Part shown: positions 8,681-16,640 of the stretch, one piece after another
Layout: the number at the start of each line of letters is the position of its first letter
Position numbering within the stretch: the stretch's first letter is position 1
NCBI GenBank assembly: GCA_017745235.1
Contig: JAGHZU010000006.1
Coordinates: forward strand, 1-64,000
Length of the DNA: 64,000 nt
Source of the DNA: Caulobacter sp.
GTDB taxonomy: Bacteria; Pseudomonadota; Alphaproteobacteria; Caulobacterales; Caulobacteraceae
Direction: 5' to 3'
Position numbers and translations under genes: made by a program
Notes under the pieces: generated by a model
Databases searched by the model: none
What the model saw: the letters and a program-made list of their open reading frames with translations, nothing else
What the model was told of the DNA's origin: nothing

Positions 8681-9235
8681 GTGCTCGAGCATGAGGAAGG
8701 CCTGCGCGCCGATGCGCGCGCCAACCGGGACCGGATCCTGGAGGCCGCGCGCGAAGCGTTCGCCGCCAGTCTGGACGCCTCGCTGAACTCGATCGCCAAG
8801 GCCGCCGGCGTCGGCGCGGGCACCCTCTATCGCCATTTCCCCAGTCGGGAGGCCTTGCTGGCCGGCGTCTATCGCAAGGAGATCGACGCCCTGGCGGCGT
8901 TGGCCCCGGCGCTGCTTCACAAGCACCCGCCCGGTGAGGCGTTGCACAGGTGGTGCGAGCGGTTCGCGCTGGCCGGCAACGTCAAGCAGGGCCTCACCGG
9001 CGCCCTCCGCGCCGCGGTTTCGGACCAGGAAATCCAGGACGCCTACCAGACCCTGGTGGGGGCGGTTCGCCGGTTGACGGAGGCCTGCGCAAAGGCGGGC
9101 GAGGCGTCGCCCGACGCTTCCCCCGAGGACGTGCTCGTCCTCCTGTCGAGCGTGCTGCGCATCCCGCCGACCCCCGAAGGCAAGGCGCAGGCGGCGAGGA
9201 TCATCGACCTGGTTCTCCGCGCCCTGAGGGCGTGA
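8681..9235 (+). CDS. TetR/AcrR family transcriptional regulator
   Basis: A 184-aa regulator with an N-terminal TetR helix-turn-helix (SIAKAAGVGAGTLYRHFPSREALL, about residues 36-60) and a C-terminal ligand domain like those of TetR repressors paired with oxidoreductases. The start is GTG 8681, preceded by AAGGGGA; an ATG ten bases further on is out of frame. The twin repeats immediately upstream suggest that it controls itself and the divergent aldo/keto reductase. Confidence 0.9.
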   Translation: MLEHEEGLRADARANRDRILEAAREAFAASLDASLNSIAKAAGVGAGTLYRHFPSREALLAGVYRKEIDALAALAPALLHKHPPGEALHRWCERFALAGNVKQGLTGALRAAVSDQEIQDAYQTLVGAVRRLTEACAKAGEASPDASPEDVLVLLSSVLRIPPTPEGKAQAARIIDLVLRALRA

Positions 9236-9300
9236 CGGTCGCCGCGCCTGTTCAGCGCTTCGAGGGCCTTGGGTGTCGGCCGCGACGACCTTGCAACAAC

Positions 9301-9470
9301 ATGGTCGCATCCCGACTGCCCGCCGTCCTTGCTGCCGACTTCGCTGAGGCGGCGGACTTTCCCTCGGCGGACGAGATGATCTCATCCGCCCAGGCTTGGC
9401 GAGAGATGGGACTGCCCGAAGGCAAGGTCGCTTTCGCCTCGGATCGCATGGGTAACGTGTTCGCCTTTGG
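9301..9470 (+). pseudogene. Possible fragment of a SMI1/KNR4 (SUKH)-like gene
   Basis: Between the TetR gene and the convergent desaturase an open stretch encodes MVASRLPAVLAADF and then GLPEGKVAFASDRMGNVFAF. The latter resembles the core of SMI1/KNR4-like (SUKH) domains, which often read FASDGGGNLFCFD. The frame then runs into the antisense desaturase gene without any further domain-like sequence. I read it as a truncated remnant; it could also be chance. Confidence 0.3.
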
Positions 9471-10385
9471 TTACGCCTGGGCGGGCGCCAGCCCTGTCCG
9501 TTCCGGAAGGGTCTCCGGCGTGCGCACGTCCCACGCCAGCCCCGCCCGCTCCAGCAGGCGGATGAAGACGAAGCCCCAGTCGGCCTGGCCTGGATAGAGC
9601 CCCAGCTTGGCCGAGCCCGGCCAGGCGTGGTGGTTGTTGTGCCAGGCCTCTCCCATGGTCGGGATCGCCGCCCACGGCACGTCGTGGGCCTGCACGCCCG
9701 AGGTCGTCACCAGCCAGCTCTGCGGTCCGGCGGTGTGCGCCAGGCGGCCCACCCACCAGTGCCCGGTCACCGACACGCAAACCCGCGCGCACACGCCCCA
9801 CAGCAGCCAGGACCAGCCGCCCAGCAGGAAGAGCGCGATCGCCAGCGGCGCCTGCTGCAGCATCCAGGTGCGTTCCAGAAACTGCAGGAACGGATCGTTG
9901 GCGATCCGGGCCGGGATCTGCTGGCGCGGCGGAGCGTCCAGCACCAGCCGGCCGTGCAGGTTCCAGCCGTAGTCGGTCCAGGCGTCGGCGCGGTTGGACA
10001 GATAGGGATGGCAAGCTGGCTGGCGCTGGCCCCAGTCGCGCAGGTCGTGGGCGGCAATCATCGCCAGGGGGCCGCTCATGCCTACCAGGGTCCCCAGCCA
10101 CATCATCAGGCGGTCCAGCCAGGGCGGGCTCTGGAAACTGCCGTGGATGAGCCGCCGGTGGAAGCCGACCGAGTGGCCGACCAGCAGGGTGGCGCCGGTC
10201 AGGGCGACGAATAAGGCCAGGCCGCTCCAGGTGAAGGCGAACGGCGCGGCCAGGGCTCCGGCCAGCATCGCGCCCTGCCATAGCGAGGCCGCCGGCGCCC
10301 AGACCACCCGGCCGCGCACGGCGTCGCCGCCCGCGTCCCCGGCGATGGAATGGACGGCGTAGGGATCGTCATGGACGGTGTTCAT
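9471..10385 (-). CDS. Acyl-CoA / fatty acid desaturase family protein
   Basis: A 304-aa membrane di-iron desaturase. His boxes are visible as HSVGFH (HxxxxH) with RRLIHG after it, and WHNNHHAWP (HxxHH) near the C-terminus. HPYLSNRADAWTDYGWNLHGR lies between them, as in stearoyl-CoA delta-9 desaturase relatives. Hydrophobic spans surround the boxes. The ATG (10383-10385) overlaps the stop of the upstream membrane-protein gene (ATGA), so the two are translationally coupled. The exact acyl substrate and bond position are unknown. Confidence 0.9.
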   Translation of the reverse strand: MNTVHDDPYAVHSIAGDAGGDAVRGRVVWAPAASLWQGAMLAGALAAPFAFTWSGLALFVALTGATLLVGHSVGFHRRLIHGSFQSPPWLDRLMMWLGTLVGMSGPLAMIAAHDLRDWGQRQPACHPYLSNRADAWTDYGWNLHGRLVLDAPPRQQIPARIANDPFLQFLERTWMLQQAPLAIALFLLGGWSWLLWGVCARVCVSVTGHWWVGRLAHTAGPQSWLVTTSGVQAHDVPWAAIPTMGEAWHNNHHAWPGSAKLGLYPGQADWGFVFIRLLERAGLAWDVRTPETLPERTGLAPAQA

Positions 10386-10837
10386 CGGGCGGCCTCCCTC
10401 GTGTAGGCGATCCTGATCAGGAGCCAGCCTGTCCCGCCTCCGATCGCCGCCAGGGCGATGGCGAAGAGCCATGCGCCGAGCGTGTCCGACGGTCCCGGTG
10501 ACGCAGGGGCGGACAGCCGCGCGACGTACGCGCCCGTCGCCATGAACGTCAGTCCGGCGCCGGCAAGGCCGCCGATCCAGGGCGACCGGACGCCGGATCG
10601 ATGCATCAGCCACCAGCAAGGCGCGCCGAATATGGCAAGTCCGATCAACCAGATCGGCCAGGCGAACCCCATGGCCAGGAAGAAGGTCGCGACGGCCATG
10701 GGAGCGCCGCCGCGCGTTACGAGCACGATCGAGGAGAACAGCACCGCCGTCAGCCCGGCGCCAGCCGTGACCGACAGAAGCCCGGCCGCGATGGCGGAGC
10801 CCGGTGTCAGGCGAACAAGAGGCGGCGATGGACGCAT
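10382..10837 (-). CDS. Four-span membrane protein of unknown function
   Basis: A 151-aa protein with four predicted spans (about residues 14-40, 47-72, 85-107 and 120-145) and no motif I recognise. It overlaps the desaturase start by 4 nt and is divergent from an ArsR regulator, so the pair probably forms an ArsR-controlled operon. A role in membrane lipid adaptation is only an inference from the partner gene. Confidence 0.75.
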   Translation of the reverse strand: MRPSPPLVRLTPGSAIAAGLLSVTAGAGLTAVLFSSIVLVTRGGAPMAVATFFLAMGFAWPIWLIGLAIFGAPCWWLMHRSGVRSPWIGGLAGAGLTFMATGAYVARLSAPASPGPSDTLGAWLFAIALAAIGGGTGWLLIRIAYTREAAR

Positions 10838-10887
10838 GGCGAGTTCCTACTCAATGAATAAGAAATTCCTTAAATACCTCATGGCTA

Positions 10888-10917
10888 ATTTGCAAGCGTT
10901 TAGCGAAGCGCTTAAAT
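10888..10917. promoter_or_regulatory. Candidate ArsR operator in AT-rich divergent promoter
   Basis: The 88-bp gap between the membrane-protein and ArsR genes is AT-rich for this genome. It contains an imperfect dyad with ATTT..AAGCG on the left and CGCTTAAAT on the right, around the 8-bp palindrome AAGCGCTT (10906-10913). It lies directly upstream of the ArsR ATG, as expected for an autoregulatory site. Confidence 0.45.
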
Positions 10918-10925
10918 GTCGGCGC

Positions 10926-11237
10926 ATGCAGCGCGTGTTCGAAGCCCTTTCCTCGACGGTCCGCCGGAAGATCCTGGCCTATCTGGCCCACGCCGAGCTG
11001 ACGGCGGGCGACATCGCCTCGCGTTTCGAGATTTCCAAGCCGGCGGTGTCGCAGCACCTGTCGATCCTGGAGGCGGCGGGCCTGGTGCGCAGCGAGAAGC
11101 GCGGCCAGTTCGTGCACTACAGCCTGGTGCGCGACAGCCTGGTCAACACGCTGAACGACTTCGTCCAGGAGGTCTGTCCGGTGTCCAGGCCGCTGAAGGC
11201 CGAGAGCGCGGCGATCAGGGAAGAGCGGGAAGAGTGA
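10926..11237 (+). CDS. ArsR family winged-helix regulator (SdpR-like)
   Basis: A 103-aa ArsR-type repressor. MQRVFEALSSTVRRKILAYL, then the recognition region EISKPAVSQHLSILEAAGLV and the wing EKRGQFVHYSL match metal-independent autorepressors such as SdpR. No metal-binding CxC motif is seen in the helix. ATG 10926 is chosen because homologues start here; an in-frame ATG at 10855 would add an atypical Lys-rich leader encoded in the operator region. Probable target: itself and the divergent membrane protein/desaturase pair. Confidence 0.9.
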   Translation: MQRVFEALSSTVRRKILAYLAHAELTAGDIASRFEISKPAVSQHLSILEAAGLVRSEKRGQFVHYSLVRDSLVNTLNDFVQEVCPVSRPLKAESAAIREEREE

Positions 11238-11290
11238 CCCCTTGCGGGCGAAGGCTTCGCATCCTCCCGATTTCCGCCTAGAAACGCCCG

Positions 11291-12100
11291 GTGACCCAAG
11301 CTTCCTCCCATAGGGGCCGCGTGCTCGTCCTGGCCGGATCGGATTCCGGCGGCGGGGCGGGAATCCAGGCCGACATCAAGACCATCACCGCCCTGGGCGG
11401 CTACGCCGCCACGGCGATCACGGCGATCACCGTGCAGAACACCCTGGGGGTCAGCGGCGTGCACCCGATCCCGCTGGACGTGGTCGAGGCCCAGGCGCGG
11501 GCGGTGCTGGACGACATCGGGGCCGACGCCCTGAAGACCGGCATGCTGGGCGACGCCGCCACGGTGGAGACGGTGGCCCGCATTCTGGACTCGGCCAAGG
11601 GCGCGCCCGCCGTGGTCGATCCGGTGATGATCGCCAAGGGCGGCGCGCCGCTGCTGGCCGAGCAGGCGGTCGGCGCGCTCAAGAGCCTGATGATCCCGCG
11701 CGCGGCCCTGCTGACGCCCAACGCGCCCGAGGCGTGCGCCCTGACGGGCCTGGCGGTCGAGAGCATTGACGACCAGCGCCGGGCTGGCGAGGCCCTGCTG
11801 GAGATGGGCGCGCACGCGGTGCTGATGAAGGGCGGCCACGTGCCGGGCGAGCGGGTCGTGGACCTGCTGATCACCCGCCAGGGCGAGACGGCCTTCGAGG
11901 GCGAGCGGATCGAGACCCGCCACACCCATGGCACGGGCTGCACCCTGGCTTCGGCCTGCGCCACGGGCCTGGCCCAGGGCCTGCCGCTGATCGAGGCGGT
12001 GGCGCGGGCCTGGAACTACGTGCACGAGGCCATGCTGCGCGCGCCGGGCTTCGGCGCGGGCCACGGCCCCCTGGACCACGCCTGGCCGGTGCGCCGATGA
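11291..12100 (+). CDS. thiD: Hydroxymethylpyrimidine / phosphomethylpyrimidine kinase
   Basis: A 269-aa ribokinase-like enzyme that phosphorylates HMP and HMP-P in thiamine biosynthesis. VLVLAGSDSGGGAGIQADIKT at the N-terminus, ALKTGMLGD, and the C-terminal anion hole and base in HGTGCTLASACATGLA identify ThiD. It starts with GTG at 11291. No thiamine riboswitch is recognisable in the short 53-bp gap upstream. It overlaps the following nucleotidyltransferase gene by 4 nt. Confidence 0.95.
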   Translation: MTQASSHRGRVLVLAGSDSGGGAGIQADIKTITALGGYAATAITAITVQNTLGVSGVHPIPLDVVEAQARAVLDDIGADALKTGMLGDAATVETVARILDSAKGAPAVVDPVMIAKGGAPLLAEQAVGALKSLMIPRAALLTPNAPEACALTGLAVESIDDQRRAGEALLEMGAHAVLMKGGHVPGERVVDLLITRQGETAFEGERIETRHTHGTGCTLASACATGLAQGLPLIEAVARAWNYVHEAMLRAPGFGAGHGPLDHAWPVRR

Positions 12101-12684
12101 GCGGGGACCTGACCGCCCGCCTGGTCGAGATCGTTCGGGGAACGCCCACGACGATGCAGGTGCTGCGCACGGTCCGCGACCTGGACCTGCCCGACTGGAT
12201 GATCTTCTCCGGCGCGGTCTACCAGCCGGTCTGGAACCACCTGACCGGCCGCGCGCCCGACTACGGCATCAAGGACTACGACGTGGCCTATCACGACGCG
12301 TCCGACACCAGCTACGAGGCCGAGGACGTGGTGATCCGGCGGGTGGCCGCCGCGTTCGACCCGCCGCTGCGCGACCTGGTCGAGGTGCGCAACCAGGCCC
12401 GGGTTCACCTGTGGTTCGAGCGGAAGTTCGGCGCCGACGAACCCTATCCGCCGCTGGAATCGAGCGCCTCGGCCCTGGAGCGCTTCGTGGCCACCGCCTT
12501 CTGCGTGGGCGTCCGGCTGGAGCCCGACGACAGCCTGCGCGTCTGGGCGCCGTTCGGGCTGGACGATCTGTTCGCCCTGCGCCTGCGGCCCAATCCCCTC
12601 CGGGTGAAGGGCGCCGGCGGCTGGGCCCGCACCACCGGCTCGGCCAAGGCCCGCTGGCCCGAGGTCCTCATCGAAGGCCAGTAG
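12097..12684 (+). CDS. Nucleotidyltransferase family protein (DUF925 / NTP_transf_6 type)
   Basis: A 195-aa protein of the family annotated DUF925 or nucleotidyltransferase family. It shows [19 protein letters not shown] and the acidic pair in [12 protein letters not shown], which stands where metal-binding Asp residues of nucleotidyltransferases are found, plus [16 protein letters not shown]. It overlaps thiD by ATGA, so it is co-translated with it, but a link to thiamine is not known to me. Confidence 0.87.
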   Translation: MSGDLTARLVEIVRGTPTTMQVLRTVRDLDLPDWMIFSGAVYQPVWNHLTGRAPDYGIKDYDVAYHDASDTSYEAEDVVIRRVAAAFDPPLRDLVEVRNQARVHLWFERKFGADEPYPPLESSASALERFVATAFCVGVRLEPDDSLRVWAPFGLDDLFALRLRPNPLRVKGAGGWARTTGSAKARWPEVLIEGQ

Positions 12685-12699
12685 GCGGCGGATCCGGGA

Positions 12700-12723
12700 A
12701 ACATTGTCCCGCGTGACAATGTT
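12700..12723. promoter_or_regulatory. Perfect 9-bp inverted repeat upstream of PhzF gene
   Basis: AACATTGTC (12700-12708) and GACAATGTT (12715-12723) form a perfect dyad with a 6-nt spacer. It lies in the 94-bp gap upstream of the PhzF-like gene. There is no T-run, so an operator is more likely than a terminator. No cognate regulator is adjacent. Confidence 0.5.
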
Positions 12724-12778
12724 CGAATTGCCTGGCGGGCGGGGCGATCCTATCGCTGCGGCGACAAGGAGCCTCCCC

Positions 12779-13606
12779 ATGCGCCAGTGGACGATTGACG
12801 CCTTCGCTTCCGGCCCGTTCAAGGGCAATCCGGCCTGCGTGGTCGAGCCGTTCGAGGCCTGGCCCGAGGCCGCGTGGATGCAGGCCCTGGCGGCCGAGAA
12901 CAACCAGGCCGAGACGGCGTTCCTGCTGCGGACGGACGACCCGTCCAGGTTCGGCCTGCGCTGGTTCACCCCGGCGATCGAGGCCCCGCTGTGCGGTCAC
13001 GCCACCCTGGCCAGCGCCCACGCGCTGTTCGAGGAGATGGGCGTCGACGCGCCGCTGCTGGCCTTCGACACCCTGTCGGGCCGGCTGACGGTGCGTCGCG
13101 ACGGCGAAAGGCTGGAGATGGACTTCCCGGCCGATCCGCCGCGTCCGGCGGCCACGCCGAACGGCCTGGCCCGGGCGTTGGGCGCGACGGTGGTCGAGAC
13201 CCTGGCGGGGGCCTATCTGGTGGCGGTGCTGGAAAGCGAGGCGGCCGTGCGGGGGCTGAAGCCCGACCTGGCGGCCCTGAACGGCGTCGGCGGCGGGCTG
13301 GCGAGCGGCGGACCGGGCCAGGTGATCGCCGTGGCCGTGGCCGACGCCGGGTCGCCCTACGACCTGGTCAGCCGGTTCTTCGCCCCGGCGGCCGGCATTC
13401 CGGAAGACCCGACCACGGGGTCGGCCCACTGCCTGCTGGCCCCGCTGTTCGCCGAACGGCTGGGCAAGGCGGTGCTGAGCTGCCACCAGGCCTATCCGGG
13501 CCGCGGCGGCGACGTGGAATGCGAAAATCGCGGCGCGCGCGTTCTGTTGCGCGGCCGCGGCTTCACGATGGTGGAGAGCCGGCTGAGGGTGGGGCCGGGG
13601 TTCTAG
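12779..13606 (+). CDS. PhzF family isomerase/epimerase
   Basis: A 275-aa protein of the PhzF/diaminopimelate-epimerase fold. The N-terminal signature [14 protein letters not shown] and the catalytic Glu in [11 protein letters not shown] are clear, and [10 protein letters not shown] near the C-terminus is the second signature. The ATG at 12779 follows AAGGAG. No phenazine genes are nearby, so this is a member of the broad family with unknown substrate. Confidence 0.93.
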   Translation: MRQWTIDAFASGPFKGNPACVVEPFEAWPEAAWMQALAAENNQAETAFLLRTDDPSRFGLRWFTPAIEAPLCGHATLASAHALFEEMGVDAPLLAFDTLSGRLTVRRDGERLEMDFPADPPRPAATPNGLARALGATVVETLAGAYLVAVLESEAAVRGLKPDLAALNGVGGGLASGGPGQVIAVAVADAGSPYDLVSRFFAPAAGIPEDPTTGSAHCLLAPLFAERLGKAVLSCHQAYPGRGGDVECENRGARVLLRGRGFTMVESRLRVGPGF

Positions 13607-13762
13607 GTCCTTGCGTCACGCCGCCGGCCCGGTTGGGCCAGCGCTCGGGCAGTCTTGGTTGGCGCGTCATTCCGCCGTCATCGACAACCCACGCCAAGAG
13701 GGGACGGATTTGATGGCAGCTTAGGGTGGAGGGCGGACGTCGACTGTCGCATTGTCGTCGGC

Positions 13763-14245
13763 ATGAGCCTTGTCCGTCCTAAAGCCGCCGCTGTGTGCGT
13801 CTACGCGAGCCTGAGCATTGCGGCGTGTTCTGCTCCGGAACCGCCTGTCGCGCAGGTTGACGCGCAAGCGATCCTGCCCGCCGCTGACCTAAGGAAGGCG
13901 GACTTCATTCGGCACTACATGCTGATGACGGTCCGCAACGGCGATGAGCTTCCATTCACCACCTCCGGTGAACCGCCCAAGCTGGACGCGCCTCGAAGAG
14001 TATGGGTTGCCGTATTCGTGCGGACCCCAAGCGTCTGGACGTCTGCGCCGGCGGGAATTCATCTGGTACGCGGGCGCGACCAGTTTCCAGAATATGTCCA
14101 TGGAGGCTGTCAGGTCGTCAATCTGATCGCCGATGCGCGCACCGGAAGGACGCTATCGAGTTGGTGCAATGTCGATCTCGGGGTTTCGGGCGACAAACCA
14201 ACACCGATCCCTCATTTTAGCACTGAGAACTCGCCCTTCAGTTAG
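13763..14245 (+). CDS. Putative lipoprotein, unknown function
   Basis: A 160-aa protein beginning with a lipoprotein signal; the lipobox is in LSIAACSAP (Cys about residue 20). It has no domain I recognise. The frame extends upstream to 13655, but the ATG at 13763 gives a proper signal peptide. It opens a run of small genes with less strongly biased codon use than the flanking core genes. Confidence 0.6.
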   Translation: MSLVRPKAAAVCVYASLSIAACSAPEPPVAQVDAQAILPAADLRKADFIRHYMLMTVRNGDELPFTTSGEPPKLDAPRRVWVAVFVRTPSVWTSAPAGIHLVRGRDQFPEYVHGGCQVVNLIADARTGRTLSSWCNVDLGVSGDKPTPIPHFSTENSPFS

Positions 14246-14326
14246 CGCAGTGCAGCCGTGCCTCGCGTCTGACAAGGGTGGTCAGCGGAACTTGGCACCG
14301 CTTACTGCGCAACGCTATCGTGGCCT

Positions 14327-14566
14327 ATGCTCTGGAACATCATCGACAGGCGAGAACGCTCGTACCGATGGAAGCGCGTCAACGCGATCATCGAGGCGAC
14401 CTCAAACGACAACAGCGTCAAAGATTCCGACCGCGTGGACGTCCATGATGACGATGTCGTCTACGATCAGCGCGCCAACGTCACAGTGGCCGAAGCTGTT
14501 GAATGGGCGATGAGTCAGGACCAGCCCGTCACGCTCTTCTTATACGACGCTGGCAAAGGCTTTTGA
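14327..14566 (+). CDS. Small hypothetical protein
   Basis: A 79-aa acidic protein rich in Asp (RVDVHDDDVVYDQR) ending in PVTLFLYDAGKGF. No family recognised. It is supported only by a plausible ATG, reasonable composition and its place in a run of small genes. Confidence 0.45.
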   Translation: MLWNIIDRRERSYRWKRVNAIIEATSNDNSVKDSDRVDVHDDDVVYDQRANVTVAEAVEWAMSQDQPVTLFLYDAGKGF

Positions 14567-14602
14567 GCGTCTCGGATGGGTGGGGAGCTGCCCTAGGCTT
14601 TG

Positions 14603-14905
14603 ATGCTCCCCCAGCTAGAACCGGCTGATGACCTCACGCACAGTCATCAGCAACGTCGCAGCCCTGTCCCAATTCACAGCTGCGGATGGCAAGATGGTGA
14701 CCTCTATCGTCGAAAGCGACGGGGTTATCGCTATGTCGAAGAGCGTGAGCTTTCGAAGCCCCCATCCAACGGGTCCAGCGGATACGCCTATTGGGCTGAA
14801 ACACTGTGCTCAGGGATCTACGCTTCCCGCGATGAGGCGCTGTGCGCTGCGAGGAGCGAATTAGATTGGCTTACTGATGTAGCCGATCGGAAGCGGGCGC
14901 TCTAA
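14603..14905 (+). CDS. Small hypothetical protein
   Basis: A 100-aa frame whose second half (YRYVEERELS, SSGYAYWAETLCSGIYASRDE, LDWLTDVADR) looks like real protein, while the first ~35 residues are low-quality. The true start may be internal, or the 5' part may have suffered a frameshift, because a competing frame (14628-14864) is more protein-like at its beginning. Function unknown. Confidence 0.4.
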   Translation: MLPQLEPADDLTHSHQQRRSPVPIHSCGWQDGDLYRRKRRGYRYVEERELSKPPSNGSSGYAYWAETLCSGIYASRDEALCAARSELDWLTDVADRKRAL

Positions 14906-14918
14906 CCCGTCGATTTCA

Positions 14919-14946
14919 AAGGCAGGGACGGGTGGTGAGCAGACTT
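14919..14946 (+). repeat. Copy of the island's ~30-bp palindromic repeat
   Basis: The core GGGTGGTGAGCAGACTT (14930-14946) matches 15 of 17 positions of the copy at 15410-15438; the left arm is degraded (AAGGCAGG). It overlaps GTG codons just upstream of the next gene. Confidence 0.5.
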
Positions 14947-14967
14947 CACGCAGGGCAAGGTCGCATC

Positions 14968-15303
14968 ATGGTTCTGCCCCCTAAACTTCGTTGGCTGGCG
15001 CCCGCGCTGCTTGTCGCCGCCTTGACCTGCTCGACCTCGTCGGTGGCCGGGTCCGTTCCGTCGCCCGCGCCGAAGGCTGGCGTCGGGCTTTGTGCGAAAA
15101 CCGCGCCGGATGGATTTGTCATTTTGGAGGCTCGGGTCGTGGTTTCCTCAGGCGATGCTGCGCGCGATCGACAAGCTGCCGAAGATTTGATCGGCTCAAG
15201 CTTACCGATGCCCAACGCGAGAATGTGGAGGGAATGGCTCTATATTGAAGTAGGCAAAGCCAACCAGCCACGGTTCGATTGCGCCAAGTTCGAGAAGCGA
15301 TAG
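14968..15303 (+). CDS. Putative secreted protein, unknown function
   Basis: A 111-aa protein with an N-terminal signal peptide (LRWLAPALLVAALTC...SSVAG). The mature part contains VILEARVVVSSGDAARDRQAAEDLIGSS and two later cysteines at most. I chose ATG 14968; upstream GTG codons at 14932 and 14935 lie inside the repeat. Nothing in it identifies a function. Confidence 0.55.
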   Translation: MVLPPKLRWLAPALLVAALTCSTSSVAGSVPSPAPKAGVGLCAKTAPDGFVILEARVVVSSGDAARDRQAAEDLIGSSLPMPNARMWREWLYIEVGKANQPRFDCAKFEKR

Positions 15304-15409
15304 CCCTAGCTTCGCCCTTGGAGGCAACGTCCGATTAGGGTCGGGTGCAGAAATGAGGACCGCGCTTGATACCGGACCTTGGGCGCTAAGCCGACAAGCG
15401 GACCTGGCG

Positions 15410-15438
15410 AAGGTCTGTTCGGGGTGGTGAGCGGACCT
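15410..15438 (+). repeat. Copy of the island's ~30-bp palindromic repeat
   Basis: Begins AAGGTCTGTTCGG and ends GGTGAGCGGACCT, giving imperfect complementary ends (AGGTC / GACCT). This is the best-preserved right half in the set. It overlaps the 3' end of the minus-strand gene by two bases. Confidence 0.55.
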
Positions 15439-15802
15439 AGGGTACGTGGACCGACCAGACTTCGATCCGTCCACTCGGGCCGTCGAACAGCTTGGCGTGA
15501 AGAGCCAAGTCACTGACGGCCTCGGCGTCGGTGCTGAGATCGACTAAGAACTCCCAATGACCATCCATCCAGCGATAAGCTGACCGATCCCAAACCTGAT
15601 CGCTAAGCGGAGCAAGAGTGGCTCCGTAGGCTGAGATCTGCCCTTGAATAAACCGGGCGGTGTCAGCCTCAATCGGTGCAATGCCGCTGAGCGAGTGCTT
15701 GGACAGCTGGAAATCACCCGCGACTAGTGCTTTCACCAACTCCTGAAATCGAGACCTCAGCTCCTCGGGCACTGGGTGTTCGTCGTCGTCTTGTGCGAGC
15801 AT
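15437..15802 (-). CDS. Hypothetical protein (possibly DUF7668-like)
   Basis: A 121-aa soluble protein containing RSRFQELVKALVAGDFQLSKHSLSGI and YRWMDGHWEFLVDLSTDAEAVSDLALHAKLF. This looks like a small family found beside other orphan genes and reminds me of DUF7668 proteins, but I am not certain. The ATG at 15802 is preferred over an upstream TTG (15838), because the upstream segment is part of the palindromic repeat at 15828-15857. Confidence 0.6.
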   Translation of the reverse strand: MLAQDDDEHPVPEELRSRFQELVKALVAGDFQLSKHSLSGIAPIEADTARFIQGQISAYGATLAPLSDQVWDRSAYRWMDGHWEFLVDLSTDAEAVSDLALHAKLFDGPSGRIEVWSVHVP

Positions 15803-15827
15803 GAACAGGACTATGATGGTGTGCCAC

Positions 15828-15857
15828 AAGGTCCGCAACGGGTCGTGAACTGAAGTT
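15828..15857 (+). repeat. Copy of the island's ~30-bp palindromic repeat
   Basis: Starts AAGGTCCGCAAC and ends GAAGTT; 23 of 30 positions agree with the copy at 17115-17144. It lies just upstream of a minus-strand gene. Confidence 0.5.
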
Positions 15858-15969
15858 GGTCTGGTCGTGCTCTCGGGACGCTCGGATAGACCGTGCTGGC
15901 GGGACCGGCGGCCGAGCGGACCTCCACATGGATCCGGGACTTGGGCGGAGGTCCCGGCGGTGGCGGCGG

Positions 15970-16500
15970 CTAGTCCTTCGCAACGGCCATGCCGCGGACC
16001 TTTTTCAAGGCCGCCGGTTGGGCGTCGATCATCGTCTGATTGGGATCGTGCCCCGTGCGCGGCAGGGATATGAAGACCTTTTCCGGCGCGGTCAGGTCGT
16101 CGAAATGGGCCTTGGACACTTCGGGCGGCGTCACCAGATCGGCCTCGCCCTGCAGCATGTAGACCGGCAAGGCGAACGCTGATCCCAGCTTGCGCAGGTC
16201 GATCTTGGGGCCCATGCCGTCGCCGGCGAGACCGACGAAGTTGAGGAACGAATAGTCCTCCCCGGCGGTGTAGTCGGCCTCATACGCCGCGGTGTCGTAG
16301 CCCGCCGTGAAGGTGAACCAGCCCTTGGGCGGAGCGTCGGTCGCAAGGGCTTCGCATTTGCGGGTGATGCGGCGCAAGATCCCGAAAGCCCGAGGATTGG
16401 TCCACGGCGGCGCACCGAGACTTTCAAGCTTGCCGGTCGACTCGGTGTCGCCGGCGGCGCGCGCCAGGGCGAGGGTCTTGGCGTAGCTGTGGTCGATGCA
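15970..16500 (-). pseudogene. 5'-truncated alpha/beta hydrolase (proline iminopeptidase-like)
   Basis: The C-terminal part of an alpha/beta hydrolase remains. It shows GWFTFTAGYDTAAYEADY, EDYSFLNFVGLAGDGMGPKIDL, LPVYMLQGEADLVTPPEVSKAHFD (with the acidic-residue region) and FISLPRTGHDPNQTM (the catalytic His region). Homology-like sequence continues upstream past the first Met (16377) to about 16500 (AKTLALARAAGD, GAPPWTNPRAFGILRR). The frame then ends at a stop near 16552 without the nucleophile elbow. The N-terminal half is therefore missing and the gene is dead or part of a decayed copy. Confidence 0.75.
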
Positions 16501-16640
16501 AAGCCTCGGCGTATAAGGGCTAGCCTCAGAAATGGCGCTTGCAAACGCCCCTCATGGGGCAGGTCCGGAATTGGCGTGGACGGGGACCTGGGCGCCTGGA
16601 AGGGGCGCTTCAGTCTACGACCCTCCTTGGCCTCACGACA

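Noticed and set aside
11238-11290. Thiamine (TPP) riboswitch before thiD
   Set aside because: The gap is only 53 nt and lacks the conserved TPP-box wording.
14628-14864. Alternative frame for the 14603-14905 hypothetical gene
   Set aside because: Its first third looks protein-like but it ends in unstructured sequence; a frameshifted or decayed gene is possible, and the longer frame has the better C-terminus.
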